64,000 bases of DNA from Heterocephalus glaber (taxonomy: Eukaryota; Chordata; Mammalia; Rodentia; Bathyergidae), in contig NW_004624779.1 in NCBI RefSeq assembly GCF_000247695.1, positions 2,019,905 to 2,083,904 of the forward strand. Direction: 5' to 3'. Made by a program: the position numbers and the translations under genes. Every line of letters starts with the position of its first letter. Positions within the stretch are counted from its first letter, which is position 1. The notes under the pieces were generated by a model. It worked only from the letters and a program-made list of their open reading frames with translations. It did no database searches and was not told the DNA's origin. Positions 35,531 through 47,094 of this stretch are shown one piece after another.

Positions 35531-36429
35531 TTTCCTTTTTAAAATCATGCCATACTATTTTTAGTAATTCTATTCACTTTTAAAATTCATCCTAGTACTG
35601 ATTAGGAAGTTCTTAGTCAAACAGAACAAATTATTCAGAAGTATTATTTGAATAAAACTAGTCTACCTAATTATCAAAGTAATTGCTCTAAGACTGAAGA
35701 AATTTCCTTTTGTAATTGAGTTGTCACTTGCTTTTATCACATTTCTCATTGAATTCAGCTTAATTTTGCTTTTTCATAAATTTGCACAAATGGAATAAAG
35801 AAACAAAATTTTATAGGATTCTCAAATTACCAAAGGAGTCAAATCAATAGTCCATGCATGTAGGGCAAATATACGCACAATCAAAATTAACAGGGGAAGG
35901 AAAAGATTACCATTATTCATGGGTCTTTAGCATAACTTCTCTTGAATTTTCCATGATAAAACTCAAACTAACATTTTCAAAGCTTCCTCTCAGTTGATTT
36001 TGTATATTCAACTTCACAATTATACATATACACACACATATATATTTACATATAAAAGGACTAATGTGTTGACTAAATTAAATTATTTTTGGATGTGTTT
36101 TCCTTTATCAAAAATAGGTTTTAGGACCAAAAACATACACAATTTTAGCAAATTTCACACTTTAATATTAACACTTTCTTAACACATAGATTTACAGAAG
36201 TCAAAAATAATAATATATGAAAAGAATATATTTTGTGTCCAGAGTATAGATTTAATAAGGAAAGCAAAATGTGGTATTATCATTATTATATAGCTAAGAA
36301 TTTCAAAATAGTATCCACTTTTCTATTTCATCCTATAGCACATATGTGTCTAATGGAGACTTTAGAAAGGAATTGGTCATCTGGAGCTTTTTGGTATATG
36401 TCCTGCTGAAGCAAGCGCTACTTGGAGTG
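35531..36429. other. Unassigned AT-rich DNA
   Basis: Nothing recognised apart from a short TA/CA-rich run near 36022-36046. Confidence 0.4.
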
Positions 36430-36511
36430 TTTTTTTTTCTACTGGGGATCGAACTCAGGACCTTGCACTTGCGAGGCAGATGCAGTGCCACTGAGCTAAA
36501 ATCCCAGCCCC
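36430..36511 (-). mobile_element. ID-type SINE, antisense
   Basis: T-run, then ACTGGGGATCGAACTCAGG, TTGCACTTGCGAGGCAG and GCCACTGAGCTAAAATCCC. It lies 180 bp from an oppositely oriented copy at 36689-36782. Confidence 0.88.
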
Positions 36512-36688
36512 ATTACCTGGATTTTTTAATGTGAAGCTTAGTATCATTTAGTTGTGTTTCTCTATGTAAATTGTGACATTAATTATTAATATTATTTAGC
36601 TTATACATATTCCAGTCATATAATTGATCACCTTTCTATACAGGTGTGTGTGTATAAAATTTCTTGAGTTCTTAAAAATGCTCCAAAC

Positions 36689-36782
36689 AGGGGCCAGGGA
36701 TTTAGCTCAGTGATTCTGGCACATGCCTCACAAGTGCAAGGTCCCGAGTTTGATCCCCGGTACTCTCCCCCCCCCAAAAAAC
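36689..36782 (+). mobile_element. ID-type SINE, sense, 8-bp TSD
   Basis: GGGGCCAGGGATTTAGCTCAG gives the A-box side, GAGTTTGATCCCCGG the B box, and a C-run and A-run end it. CTCCAAAC occurs at 36681-36688 and 36783-36790, a perfect target duplication. Confidence 0.9.
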
Positions 36783-36790
36783 CTCCAAAC

Positions 36791-37543
36791 TAGAATTTTT
36801 AAAATAAAGTTCTAACAGGAAAATCCCATGCCTGAGATTAACTATATCCAGGCTCTGACATTCTGAAGTCACCTTTTATTTTCTCCAAAGCAAAGTAATT
36901 GTGTTGATACTGAGGTGTCAATGGAAAAAATAGGTTTGGTCTTCTAGAAGTACAATTTAGTAATTGTCATTCCTGTCATTAGAGGGACAATAATGCACTT
37001 AGTTTTTCCTCCAGAAAGGTTAAGGACACTGTTACATTATCAAAAGTAGCACTTTCAAAATTGCAGAAAATGATACATGTTCTTTTGCAGGCATTTTATC
37101 AATGGCTATTGATTCAACCCAGAAGCTGAGTTTAATAATGAGTGCTTTGCTAAGTACATGTCACGGTGAAGTCCCTGAACCAGCAATCTTCAAATAAGTA
37201 GGCTGTGTCCACACTGACCGCTGTTAAGACTAACCCTCTGGAATTCTAGATTATCAAAATAATATTTATTTAATTCAGCAAAAGACAAATTGAGGTAACT
37301 TTATTCCATTATTTCTTATACACATTTTGACATACTTTGAGATTTTTATTGTAATATGGATAAATATGCTTAATAAACAGAAAGTTTTTGTTGGAGTTTA
37401 GGCTGGAATGTATAGTCTTGATTTTTAGAGTGTATACTGATCCGTGTGTGTTTAGTTTTCAAAATATACAATTAAGAAATTAGTATAGTAATACAAAAAG
37501 ATTGAAATATTTGAAGCAAATGTATAATTTCACTAACATTTCT
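36791..37543. other. Unassigned DNA
   Basis: No recognisable repeat or gene between two SINEs. Confidence 0.4.
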
Positions 37544-37560
37544 TGAACATTTTAATCTTT

Positions 37561-37657
37561 TTTTTTCTTTTTTTCCCTGGTACCAGAGATTGAACACAGG
37601 ACCTTGAGCTTGCTAGGAGGCAGGTGTGGTGCCACTGAGCTACATCCCTGGGCCCTA
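37561..37657 (-). mobile_element. ID-type SINE, antisense, 17-bp TSD
   Basis: T-rich start, then GGTACCAGAGATTGAACACAG, GGAGGCAGGTGTGGTGCC and CACTGAGCTACATCCCTGG. TGAACATTTTAATCTTT is present at 37544-37560 and again at 37658-37674, a perfect 17-bp target duplication. It is a strong sign of LINE-mediated insertion. Confidence 0.95.
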
Positions 37658-37839
37658 TGAACATTTTAATCTTTAATGTTTGCATTAACTGCATACACTT
37701 TTATTAACTAATGCTTTCAATGCAAAACTTTATTTTAGGAAGTAATACTAAAGCAATGACAAGTAAATATTGTTAAATATGAATTTATTGGCTCATGTTT
37801 TTGATAAATTGATTGAGTTAAATAATATTGCACAAAATT

Positions 37840-38370
37840 AATTTAGGCTTTCCTGCTTGTAGAGCAGAGTTGACAACCAAATAAAGATGGCCATAGTGGA
37901 ACTGTGTCAAGGACTGTGAAGAGTCTGAGATTGTACTCTACTTGTGAACTGCCCTGCTGAAGTTTCGTGGGTACTGGTAGAAGATCTGAGATTCTTATGT
38001 CAGAGACAAAGCACTTCATTACTCCCAGCGAAGCAGTACTCAGAATATCAGCATTTTCTTGCATTCTCCAAACCTCTGAGTGCCAGTGACACAAGGAAAG
38101 CCTCCTTCGTGATTAGCATTACAACAGACTTACTCCAAACCTGGAGGCTGAAGCCACTCTTGTGTGTAGTCAGCAAACCTGACTTTTGCTCCATAGAGAA
38201 AGGCTCTGTCTTTATCTTCCAAGGCTATTCACTATCTGAACCCACCCACCTGAGCAGAGCCTGTGGCCAAAGTTCATCAATGTTTATCTGCAAAATGTGT
38301 GGAAACCTGAGAGATCTCTGGAGAATTACCTCCCAACAAACTGGTTTACACATGGGTTTCTAGTCATATA
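37840..38370. other. Possible old LTR; 139-codon frame not supported as a gene
   Basis: The block stands out from its AT-rich surroundings. It contains TGAACTGCCCTGCTGAAGT, TACTGGTAGAAGATCTGAG and AAAGCACTTCATTACTCCC, wording I associate with old ERVL-type LTRs, but I cannot name the family. A plus-strand frame of 139 codons (37944-38363) shows no recognisable domain and overlaps an 83-codon minus-strand frame. Coding status is therefore doubtful. Confidence 0.35.
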
Positions 38371-39289
38371 AGTTCTCTTGACATTTTTGTGAAATAGAAT
38401 CCCATGAGAGTCTGGATTAGTTGGAGAAAGAAATGTTTTAATGCCCAATTAGTTATTTTTTTAATCAGTAGATTATTTGCTTTAAAAAGTCATAATATTT
38501 AAAGTATGGGATTACCACGACTTTAGACTGGATTTTTGTTCTTTTTTTTCCCCTAGTCACTCATTCATTTACTCAATGATTTGACAATTTCCACTTAATG
38601 CATACTAGTATTACAAATATAAATAAGATGGTCTTTAGAGGTTAACTCATAGAAGAGAAAGAAAAATTAATTATAGGGAAGTTAATTACATAATAAAAAG
38701 TTTCTTTTAAGCAGCTATAGGATTATGAGTGAAAGATCACAAAATCCAATTATGGAAACTTTGTTTAACTTCACAGATTTTGAAACAAACTATCTTTTAC
38801 TGTCAGAAATGACACTTGTACTCTATTAGCTACACTATGTTGAAATATCAATTATCACAGTCTACTTCTGTCCCTTAAAGTTAAAAGGGACTCTTCATGC
38901 TGTGACTGATATCATGGTTAAAATACATGACTTGTCTGTAAATGGGACTCTTAAAATGTATTTTCTTTAGATGATTCTCTGTTAAATCTCTGGCCTCTCC
39001 TTTAAACATCTCCTTTCAGATGCCATAAGACTGTGTTTGATTCTTAGCTTTCAATTTAGAATTAATTAACAAAGGATAGATTTTCCAGACTAGTCTAATG
39101 GAGATTCTTACCATTTAAAAACGAAACAAGTTGGAGGGTGAAATTAGAAAATGATTAACTATTGATTGATATTATAGTTTGATATTTGCATTTTCTAAAA
39201 TTGTTTTATATCTTGTATGTTTCTATATATTATTTATTCTTTTATGAGACTAAAATGGATATTTCTTTGGGTTTCATATTTTAATATTT
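38371..39289. other. Unassigned AT-rich DNA
   Basis: Nothing recognised. Confidence 0.4.
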
Positions 39290-40420
39290 AATAGCTTTAG
39301 TCAGGGATCATTGACAACCTTCAAATTCCCTAATGTTAAATGTACAGTGTGATGAGCTTTCCTAAATTTATATAAAGTTGCAACCATCATTGCAATTCAG
39401 TTTTAGAACTTTTTTTTTTTTTTTTATCACCAGTGCCCTCTCCAAAGTTTCTTCTTGCCATTTGTCAGTCTTTACTCACCTCTGTTGTCATTCACTGACT
39501 TGCTTTATGTTTCCATCCTTTAAGAAATTTAGGGATTTTTTTAAAACCCTTTTTAGGAAGTTTCATATAAATTAAATATATGTGAGTGTGTGTGTGTGTG
39601 TGTGTGTGTATGTGCATGTGTGTCTTTGTGTCTGACCTCTTTGAGAAGTTTGAGATTTATCCATACAGTTGCATATGTTGTGAATTCTTATCTATCTCAG
39701 CATTGTTCTCATGTATGACTATACCACCATTTGTTTATTCTCCTTAAAGTTTGGTGAATATTTTTTTGCTTTTATTTCTTGGCTGATGTGAATAAAGATG
39801 CTATAAATATTTGTGTTTAAGTCTTTCTGTAAGCATTTATTTTCTTGTCATTCAGATCATATGTGAAATGTATATACTGTTTTCTAAATTAACTATGTTA
39901 TTTATGTCCTTACCAACAATTCATGAGGGTTGTAGTTTTTCTGCATATTTTGCAATACTGGGTATTATTAGGCTTTTTGATTTATCCATAGAAATGTGTG
40001 TACAATGGCATGTCATTGTAATATTAAAAAAATTCTTTTTCTTTTAATGAACACATAAAAGTTGCACATAATATTGCAGTACAGTATGGTATTTCAATAC
40101 ATAGATTTTGCATTTTCCTAATGATGATTAATGTGGTACATCCTTTATGTGCACATTTATATTTCCATAAATTCTTTGGTGAAATCTCTAGTTGGATCTT
40201 TTGATCTTTGCTTAATAGTGTTGCTAATCTTATTGAACTGCAATAATTTCATATATTTTGGATAATAGTCCTTTATCAGATATACGCTCTTCATATATTT
40301 TCTCCTAATCTTTGGCTTCTTTTAATTTTTGTTAATGTTAACTTTTGAAGAACAAATGTTATTAATTTGGTCAATGTTATGCATCAATTTTTATATTAAT
40401 GTTAATTTGGAAGATCACGG
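39290..40420 (-). mobile_element. Ancient L1 remnant, antisense, with a (GT)n
   Basis: The plus strand follows reversed old L1 3'UTR and ORF2 end: TTGCAACCATCATTGCAATTC, GAGATTTATCCATACAGTTGC, TATACCACCATTTGTTTATTC, TGAATAAAGATGCTATAAATATTTGTG, TTTTGCATTTTCCTAATGATG, GATAATAGTCCTTTATCAGATATACG and TATTTTCTCCTAATCTTTGGC. Divergence is high and there are indels. A short stretch near 40040-40105 looks like a different L1 tail inserted or recombined here. Confidence 0.75.
39585..39622. repeat. (GT)n microsatellite
   Basis: GT units with minor interruptions inside the antisense L1 remnant. Confidence 0.95.
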
Positions 40421-41559
40421 TATTTAAATTTAATTGTCTACAGTTACCTATGTTCATCTTCTATTTCTGGCTCTAGGACTCTTCGTTCAGGCTTCTGCTC
40501 CCCTCTGCAAGTAGCACATAGGTGTTCAGAACATTTGCCTTTGTGATTATTTCTACTTCCCTGGCTGCTGACAAGCATTCCTCTTACCGGCACAATGCTT
40601 AAGTTGTTGTAAAGTTAGACTTGTACTCCTGCATGCCCGATCCATTTTCCTTTCTCTCTTGATTCCCAGCGAGCAGCTTATTTCTTTGATTTCTATATTT
40701 TTGGTGGAGCCAAGTCATAACTCTGAAGAAATAAAACTAAATAATTAATTTAATTATTGTTCTTATGATTATATTACAGCTAGTAAAGTATATATTTTCC
40801 TGGTCCTAAAGAAAGCTGAATCACTAAGATTCATTGCAATCCACATCAACACTGAACCTAATGATGAGTTATAATGTATGTGTTGTCATGATTGATAAAG
40901 CATTGTTAATAAGGCAAAGTGGCATTATTTGATCTCAAAAGATATTAGTACAGTATTTTGTGCTTAATAAATTTAATAGAAGTGTATTTGGTCTGTAAGA
41001 ACCACTAGTGTTTCTATTTTCTAAAATTTACTGTAATCTTGACTCACAGTTGACATTATGCTTTTATTTCAGGAATAGTAGTAGTGAGAAAGATTGAATC
41101 CATATTGGCAAATTGATACAATTAAGCATGGTATGTCATTGGCTTTGGAGGCTTTGCTTTTCAAATTGTTCAAGTTTTAAACATAGATTAATATGTGTGT
41201 TACAAAGAAAGGTAAATGGACTGAGCTCAAGGACATTTCCACAGAGTTGTAAGTGTATCAAAATGTGTGAAAGTCAGTTAGCCTTATCTCCTTATGCAGA
41301 AATGCATAAGCCCAACTTACCCACTAAGGGACCTTCTATTCCTGTTACGTTGTTTTCTGTAAATAACTAGAGAGTTATAATAACTCTATTTTTTTAGTAG
41401 TTAACTTTAAAATATTAGTTACAAATATTCCAATACACTTTCAACTATGTGCCCAAGTTCTGGAAGTTCTTTTTCCTGAATGTCTTCATGAGATGTGATT
41501 AAAAATATGATGAATACTGCTGCCAAGTGCCATGGAAGAGAAAGGCAGGCACCTAGGAA
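40421..41559. other. Unassigned DNA
   Basis: No recognised repeat or gene. The 85-codon frame at 41113-41370 has no recognisable content. Confidence 0.4.
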
Positions 41560-41800
41560 CATTACCATCCACCTTATTTATCAGATCTGGTATCATGTGA
41601 CTTCTGGCGCTTCCCCAAAGTCAGAATGACTATGAAAGGAAAGTATATTGAGTCAGTAAAGACATCAAGGTAGCCATGACAGTGTAACTGAAGATGTGAA
41701 AGAGGACTTCCAGAAGTGTTTCAAAAATGGTGAGAATAATGGCATAAATGCATTCAAGGTGAGGGGAAGTAATTTGAGAAGGATCTTATTTAATAAATGT
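41560..41800 (+). pseudogene. Mariner-type transposase C-terminal remnant
   Basis: Read in the plus direction with frame shifts, the text gives PPYLSDLVSCDFWRFPKV, matching the PPYSPDLAPCDFWLFPKL block at the end of mariner-family transposases. It then gives a MTMKGKYIESV block, and after a frame break KEDFQKCFKNG and a KCIQGEGK-like ending. The aspartate in the CDFW block is the region of the third residue of the DDE/D catalytic triad. Frame breaks and stops show it is long dead. No terminal inverted repeats were found around it. Confidence 0.7.
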
Positions 41801-42518
41801 TTTTAACTTAGACATCACACCTCATGTAGTCTATTCTTGGTATTTAAATTTTTACTTCATATTCTTATTGACAGTAGTAATATATATTTAGAGCATTTTA
41901 CTATCCTTATATTGGACTTCAAAAATAAAAACATGAATATTGGAGATCCAGTATTATCTGCCAGAAATAAATCATTTGTGTGAAAGGGAAGAAGAAACCT
42001 GTCACTCATAAATATTCTTCATGGTCAGGACATTTTTAGGCTGCGGTTTTGAAAGTGGTTATTTAAAACGGAGAGTTAAGTTATAGCAACATATTTTCAA
42101 CTTCCCTAGTTGTTATTTATTGAATATCCTCTTAGCGGGCAGCAGTGGTAAATGCTTCACAGGCTATTACGGGATGATTTAAAAAATTTCAATGTACACT
42201 TTAAGTTTCTAATTCTATTTTTTATATCTGGGAGACATTTCAATTGAAATAATGAAATAAGCAATGTTAGTGCTCTGATTTTTGTTTTTAGGGAATAATT
42301 GACAAGAGACAATTTCAAATAACTAAGAATAGTACAGTATTCTAGGAATTTTCTAACATACAAAGTGTGAGATAAAATGGAAGTAAATGCAGATGTACTT
42401 CAATCTATCTTTGTGCCTTTGAATCCACTCATCACAAAAATGTTTACATTAGTGATTTTAAGTGGAGTCTTTCATAATGATCAATGTCTCCAAGATACAT
42501 TTAGAAACCAGAATGTTA

Positions 42519-42879
42519 CAGTGAACACTCGAGTTACAACTGGCCTGATGTACGAACAACTTGGGTTATGACAGGACTTTTAGTTTTAATTTAGGAATGA
42601 AGTCTTGAGTTAAAACCCAAATGCTGGCCACTTGCGCTTCCAGATGGTCTCAGATATAGATTTAACCCTTAAAGAGTTCTGGAAGAAACATTACAACATT
42701 CTTTCCTGTGTGAGGTTAACTGAGAAATCCTGGGCCGATGTCTAAGGACACTGAGATCTGCCTATATACAGGAGAGAGACTTTGAAGGCTGTGTAGAGGA
42801 GCCTGAGCCTTCAGTTGACCAATTTAAGTTACAACCAGTCCTCAGGAATGAATTGAGTTCATAGGTCAAGGGTCCACTA
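42519..42879. mobile_element. Non-autonomous DNA transposon with TA target site
   Basis: The left end reads CAGTGAACACTCGAGTTAC. The right end, reversed, reads TAGTGGACCCTTGACCTATG. These form an imperfect terminal inverted repeat. TA flanks both ends (42517-42518 and 42880-42881), as expected for mariner/Tigger-type elements. Length is about 361 bp and no transposase is encoded. Motifs such as GTTACAACTGGCC near the left end and AAGTTACAACCAGTCC near the right extend the inverted symmetry. The family name is not assigned. Confidence 0.6.
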
Positions 42880-42883
42880 TAGT

Positions 42884-43465
42884 TATTTTTTGGCTGCTAT
42901 AACAAAATTCTTGAGACTGGTTAATTTATAGAAGACATACATTTACTTTCTCACAGTTGTGGGGGATGGGAATTCCAGGATCAAGGTGCTAGCAGGTTCA
43001 GCTCTCTGGAGAAGGCTGCATGCTCTGGAGAAGACAAATGCTGGGTCCTCACACGGCAGAAGGCAGAATGGCAAGAAAAAGCCAAGTATTGTTTTTCTCT
43101 GACTCCCACCCTATTTTTTGTGCTGCTGGGGAGTAAACCCAGGGCCTTCACATCCCAACATCCCAAGAAACATCCCAAGACGCATTTTTTTTTTTTTTTT
43201 TGAGACAGTGCCTTGCTAAGCAGTCAGCTTACCCAAGCTGATAAGAGGCTTGAACCTATGATCTTCCTGTCTCAGCCTCCCAGGGTGCTAGGATTACAGG
43301 CAGGCGCCAGTATGGTTAGCTGAATCCACTTTTATAAAGGCTTTAATTTCTTTAATGAGGAGATGTCCTCATGGGTTAATCAGCTCCTAAAGATCCCATC
43401 TCTTACTACTACCACATTTATAAAGCTTGAATTTTTAAGAAGCCGTATTAAAATCATATCACAGG
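42884..43465 (-). mobile_element. MLT1-type MaLR LTR, antisense, split by a B1-dID SINE
   Basis: The left part (42884 to about 43105) has GGCTGCTATAACAAAATTC, GAGACTGGTTAATTTATAG and TCACACGGCAGAAGGCAG. The right part (about 43321-43465) has TTTTATAAAGGCTTTAATTTC and GATGTCCTCATGGGTTAATC, ending near ATCATATCACA. Together they read as one reversed MLT1/MST-type LTR. The SINE in the middle is a later insertion. Confidence 0.75.
43112..43320 (-). mobile_element. B1-dID dimeric SINE, antisense, nested in an LTR
   Basis: The plus strand begins with a reversed ID-like half (GTGCTGCTGGGGAGTAAACC). After a T-run at 43185-43200 comes a reversed B1/Alu-like half (TTGAACCTATGATCTTCCTG, TCTCAGCCTCCCAGGGTGC, AGGATTACAGGCAGGCGCC). 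A 7SL-derived B1 half joined to an ID half is the B1-dID layout. Confidence 0.8.
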
Positions 43466-44024
43466 AGCGATCTCAACTTTTAAGTTTTTAAAGCTTTTTT
43501 TGCTCAGGAAGGCACAGTGGCAAAAATCCACTGCTCTGCATCACACAATATTTTTTCTGAGATAATAAAGTGCTCTCATAAATGAGGTGAGTAAGCAAAA
43601 TGCATCACTTTTAATCAGTACAAAAATCCAAATGAGAATTTCGGTTTCACCTGCAATTTCAACTAATGATAGGTGAGATAAAGCATTTTGTTTTTTCTAG
43701 GTGAATAAAAAATTGGAATTAATTTAGTTATTTGAAAATAATAGATTTAGCCTTCCAAAAAAGAGAGAGTGTGCCTTTCTCTGATCCATTAAAAATCTAG
43801 GAAGAATTAGGCAATTCACAAGGAGTTAAAACTCACAACATTACATACTTTTAATGTCCTTAACTCCAGAATTTAGTTACTGAAACTCCTTTCCTATCCA
43901 TTTAATATGCATATATTTTTAAACCAAGATATTAAAATAATCTCTTTTCTTTGAACTTCTGAAATGCTGCACCTGTTCCTTGTTCTTTGTTCTTCCTCCT
44001 TAGCTTTAAGAATGAATATCAGAT
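43466..44024. other. Unassigned DNA
   Basis: Nothing recognised. The stretch 43500-43690 looks single-copy. Confidence 0.4.
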
Positions 44025-44025
44025 G

Positions 44026-44112
44026 TTGGGGGGCAGTCATACTGGGGAGGGGACCCAGGACCTCATGTGTGTTAGGCAAGCATTCTGCCACTGAGATACA
44101 TCCCTAGGCTGT
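44026..44112 (-). mobile_element. ID-type SINE of the classical form, antisense
   Basis: ACTGGGGAGGGGACCCAGG, then GTTAGGCAAGCATTCTGCC and ACTGAGATACATCCCTAGG. The 'taggcaagc' core differs from the 'gcgaggcaggtg' core of the other monomers, so this is a separate and older ID subfamily. Confidence 0.8.
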
Positions 44113-44293
44113 GTCATTCTTTGCGATTATTTCTAAAATAGATATGAAGAGCAAGAAAGGCTACATTTGGGAAAGGTATGTGTGGGAGGACATAGGAAAA
44201 TAAGACACTACCTAGAATTTGGTCAGCTCTGCAGCCATCTGCCTCAGAGTGATACATTGATTTTCAACAGCTGGAAGTCTGAAGATGAGCTTC

Positions 44294-44701
44294 TGTTATT
44301 GTTCTTATCTAGATGTCCTCCAAAAGCCTCATGTGCACATAGTTGGGGCTTTTTGGAGTTGACTGGATCATGGGTGCATTACACTCATCGGTGGATTAGC
44401 CCATTGATGAGCTTATAGCTAAACGTGTTGTGGGGAGGTGAAGCCTTGTTGGAGGGAGGTAGGTCACTTGGGCATGGCCAGGAAAGATCTATCTCTCTCC
44501 TCCTCCCTTGATCTCTCTCTGGTTCCCACTCCCATACTTGGAGCTGTTTCTCCTCTCCCATGGCCCTCTGCCATTTTGCCTTTGCTTGGAGCCAACAGAC
44601 TATGGACTGAAACCTGTACAAACTGAGCCAAAACAAACCTCTCCTCCTTTAATTTGTGAGTGTCAGGTACTGTGTCTCAGGGATGAGAAAGTACTAAGAC
44701 A
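44294..44701 (+). mobile_element. Solo MaLR-type LTR, sense, 5-bp TSD
   Basis: A 408-bp element from TGTTATTGTTCTTATCTAG to GAAAGTACTAAGACA. GCTTC flanks both sides exactly (44289-44293 and 44702-44706). Interior features include GTCCTCCAAAAGCCTCATG near the start, AGCCAACAGACTATGGACTG and GAGCCAAAACAAACCTCTCC near the end, the order of a sense MaLR LTR. Short frames on both strands over it are not genes. Confidence 0.9.
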
Positions 44702-44706
44702 GCTTC

Positions 44707-46403
44707 TGGGGAATAATGGCTAAGGTAAAGCTTTTCAGGGGGGTGCAGGGGTGGCCAGGGTTGGCTTTATGAATGTGACCAGATTTTTAGAGTCAACAAT
44801 AGAAAAGATAGGGGAGGAAGCAAAGATAAAAGGAAGGAAGAAATTGACTCTAAGTATTATGTTTATACTTGTGCTTTTGTAGAAAAATGTGGTATGTGTT
44901 CCAGGGAAATAGAATCAAACTAGTAGCTCATGGCTTATGACAAGAACAAGATTAGAGATAAACTTAAAATGACAAGGGTAAAGGGTAAATTTGGTAAATT
45001 TCTCACCCTTCTTTGGTGAGACTTAAGAGAGAACAGAGACATTTATTTATTCAGGCTGCATATGTGAAAACAAGGGAGAATAATGCTTTGAAGTTAAGTT
45101 ATCCCCTGGCCTTACATCATAAAATGAGCTATAGATCAAATCCAAAGCCGTGCCCAGGTTTAGCATAAACTGTTTGCCAGAAGCAAGCGTTCATGTGTCA
45201 TTTCTGAATTTTGATTAAATTCATGTCAAGAGATTATGAGTAGTCTCTTGAGTCTAAAGACCCTTTTGGTGTCTCTAAGATTTACTACTTCTGAGGGCAA
45301 CATAACAGTAGACAAGTTAGTAATGCTATTGATGGCAGTCAATGTGTGCTGTGAAAATAAACATCAATCTACTAAGTAAGATGACAGCATGAGGCACCAG
45401 GAGACTGGTGCCTGTTAAGACTATTGTTAAGTCTTAACAGTAAGAAAATGCAATTTTCCCCGCTGTGTTTTATGCCTAGTTTTATATGACTACTGCATTA
45501 CACAAATTAATATTTAATGCAGTTCAACATCATGCTTGTCAAGAGTAGTACAGGATATAAGGCACTGCAAAATCACATATTTTTCTGTGTTTAACAAAGG
45601 GTAATATCATACTTTTCCAGTTTTTCATTGCAGCTGCTTCAAGCTTTGGAGTTACCTTTGAAAGCAATATTATTTTGTAAATCAAATAGACTCACTGAAA
45701 GTTAAGGGAAAGCAGACTTTTTTCAAGTGTTTTGCAAAAAAAAAAATCATAGATTATTTCAGTTTGAGAGTACTCTGTATATGGCAGGGTTGACAAATTG
45801 TTGTTAAAACATTGACTGCTAGCCTTGTTTCTTATTCAAATTTTTATCAAGAAATATGACTTCAAAGAGTGGCATAAGGCCTAGCCCAGAAAGGCTTTGC
45901 TGGTCTCATTTTCTCTCCTCTGATGGGCTCGTGGCTTGACCCCAGGGCAGGAAGATGGGCAGACCAGAAAAAGATTTAGTAACTGCCTTTGACCTAAGGG
46001 GAAAAGACATTGTAGTCTTCTAGGTAAAATAATTATGGATTTCACTAGGTATCCTGCTCTCCTTAAAAAGTACATGGTAGACTCATCAGTTCTTAACCTC
46101 ATGTGGTAAACTGAGAGACTTGTTTTCCTGTTCTTCTTGAATGAAATAAGCTTACTTTTCTTGCTCTGGGGATGGGTAGGGATGTCAGTGGGTACATCAC
46201 TGGTCATGATTCATCTTAGGTAGAATAATTTTACAGACATTACTGCATCCAGTGCTGCTTTCTGTGTTCACTCTTCCTTTCTACATTTGTCTTCACATTT
46301 TCAGCAGCACCTTCAGCGCTCATTACTAGTTTTCATGCATACCCTTAGCAGAAAAAATTTACGGAACCCATGTACTGTACACTTCAAATGAAAATTTGTC
46401 TAA
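44707..46403. other. Unassigned DNA
   Basis: No recognised gene or repeat. The 108-codon minus-strand frame at 45881-46207 lacks any recognisable domain. Confidence 0.4.
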
Positions 46404-46434
46404 GTGTGTGTGTCTGTGTGTGTGTGTGTGTGTG
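46404..46434. repeat. (GT)n microsatellite
   Basis: About 15 GT units with one TCT interruption. Confidence 0.95.
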
Positions 46435-46439
46435 ACAAC

Positions 46440-46610
46440 TTCCGACTCCAAGTTCTTCAAACTAGAATATTTGGCATCATCTTTCACTTCCATCATTCTC
46501 TGACATTCCCTCTCCAATCATGGCAACATCTATCAATTCTAGCTTCTTTTCCTGAACTGACTACTGATCACCTCCTCTAGTGACATCCCCTGTACCCGAG
46601 TGTTTGAAAC
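46440..46610 (+). mobile_element. Probable L2 LINE fragment, sense
   Basis: TTTGGCATCATCTTTCACTTCC, CATTCCCTCTCCAATCATGG, TATCAATTCTAGCTTC and TGAACTGACTACTGATCACCTCC follow the order of the L2 'gagtcatc..gactcctc..atccaatcagtcaccaagtc..attctacctcc' region. It is very diverged. Confidence 0.5.
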
Positions 46611-47094
46611 CCCCCCACTTAATGATTGTAATGTCAGTGGCATCTTCTTTTGGAACTACATTCAAAGGCTGGCGGGGGGGAGGGGCTGGTTTATTAATCA
46701 GAGGGACTGAAGAAGACCTTAGGCCTTCAGTGGGAAAGGTGAGCCATGCTGGCTGCCATTGGGTGCACAGGACTGGCCTCCAGGACAAGGCAGTAGCCTC
46801 CACCCTGCTTTACTTTCGAATATTCCATAGCCATGTTCATTTCTGAGCCTGAATGGTAATTCTGTTCCACATATAAACACACAGCTGGGAGTTTTGTTTT
46901 GTTTCCATATTTTTCTCTACCCTTAAGCACATGGAAATTTCCAGGAGTGCAACTACTGTGTAAAGTGGAAGAAAGTTGTACTTGATGCATTTTTAAACTT
47001 TAGTAGGATTTTTTTCATCATTTCACAAAATGACATTATCATCAGCCTTGCTGTTCTTGTTCTTTGAGTTGCAAATATAAAACACCTGCATTTG
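46611..47094. other. Unassigned DNA
   Basis: Overlapping frames on both strands (80-88 codons) with no recognisable content. A G-run lies at 46674-46681. Confidence 0.4.

Noticed and set aside
36689..36782. Possible functional tRNA gene (A and B boxes present)
   Set aside because: It is one of many ID-type SINE copies with an A-rich tail and target-site duplications and lacks a full cloverleaf.
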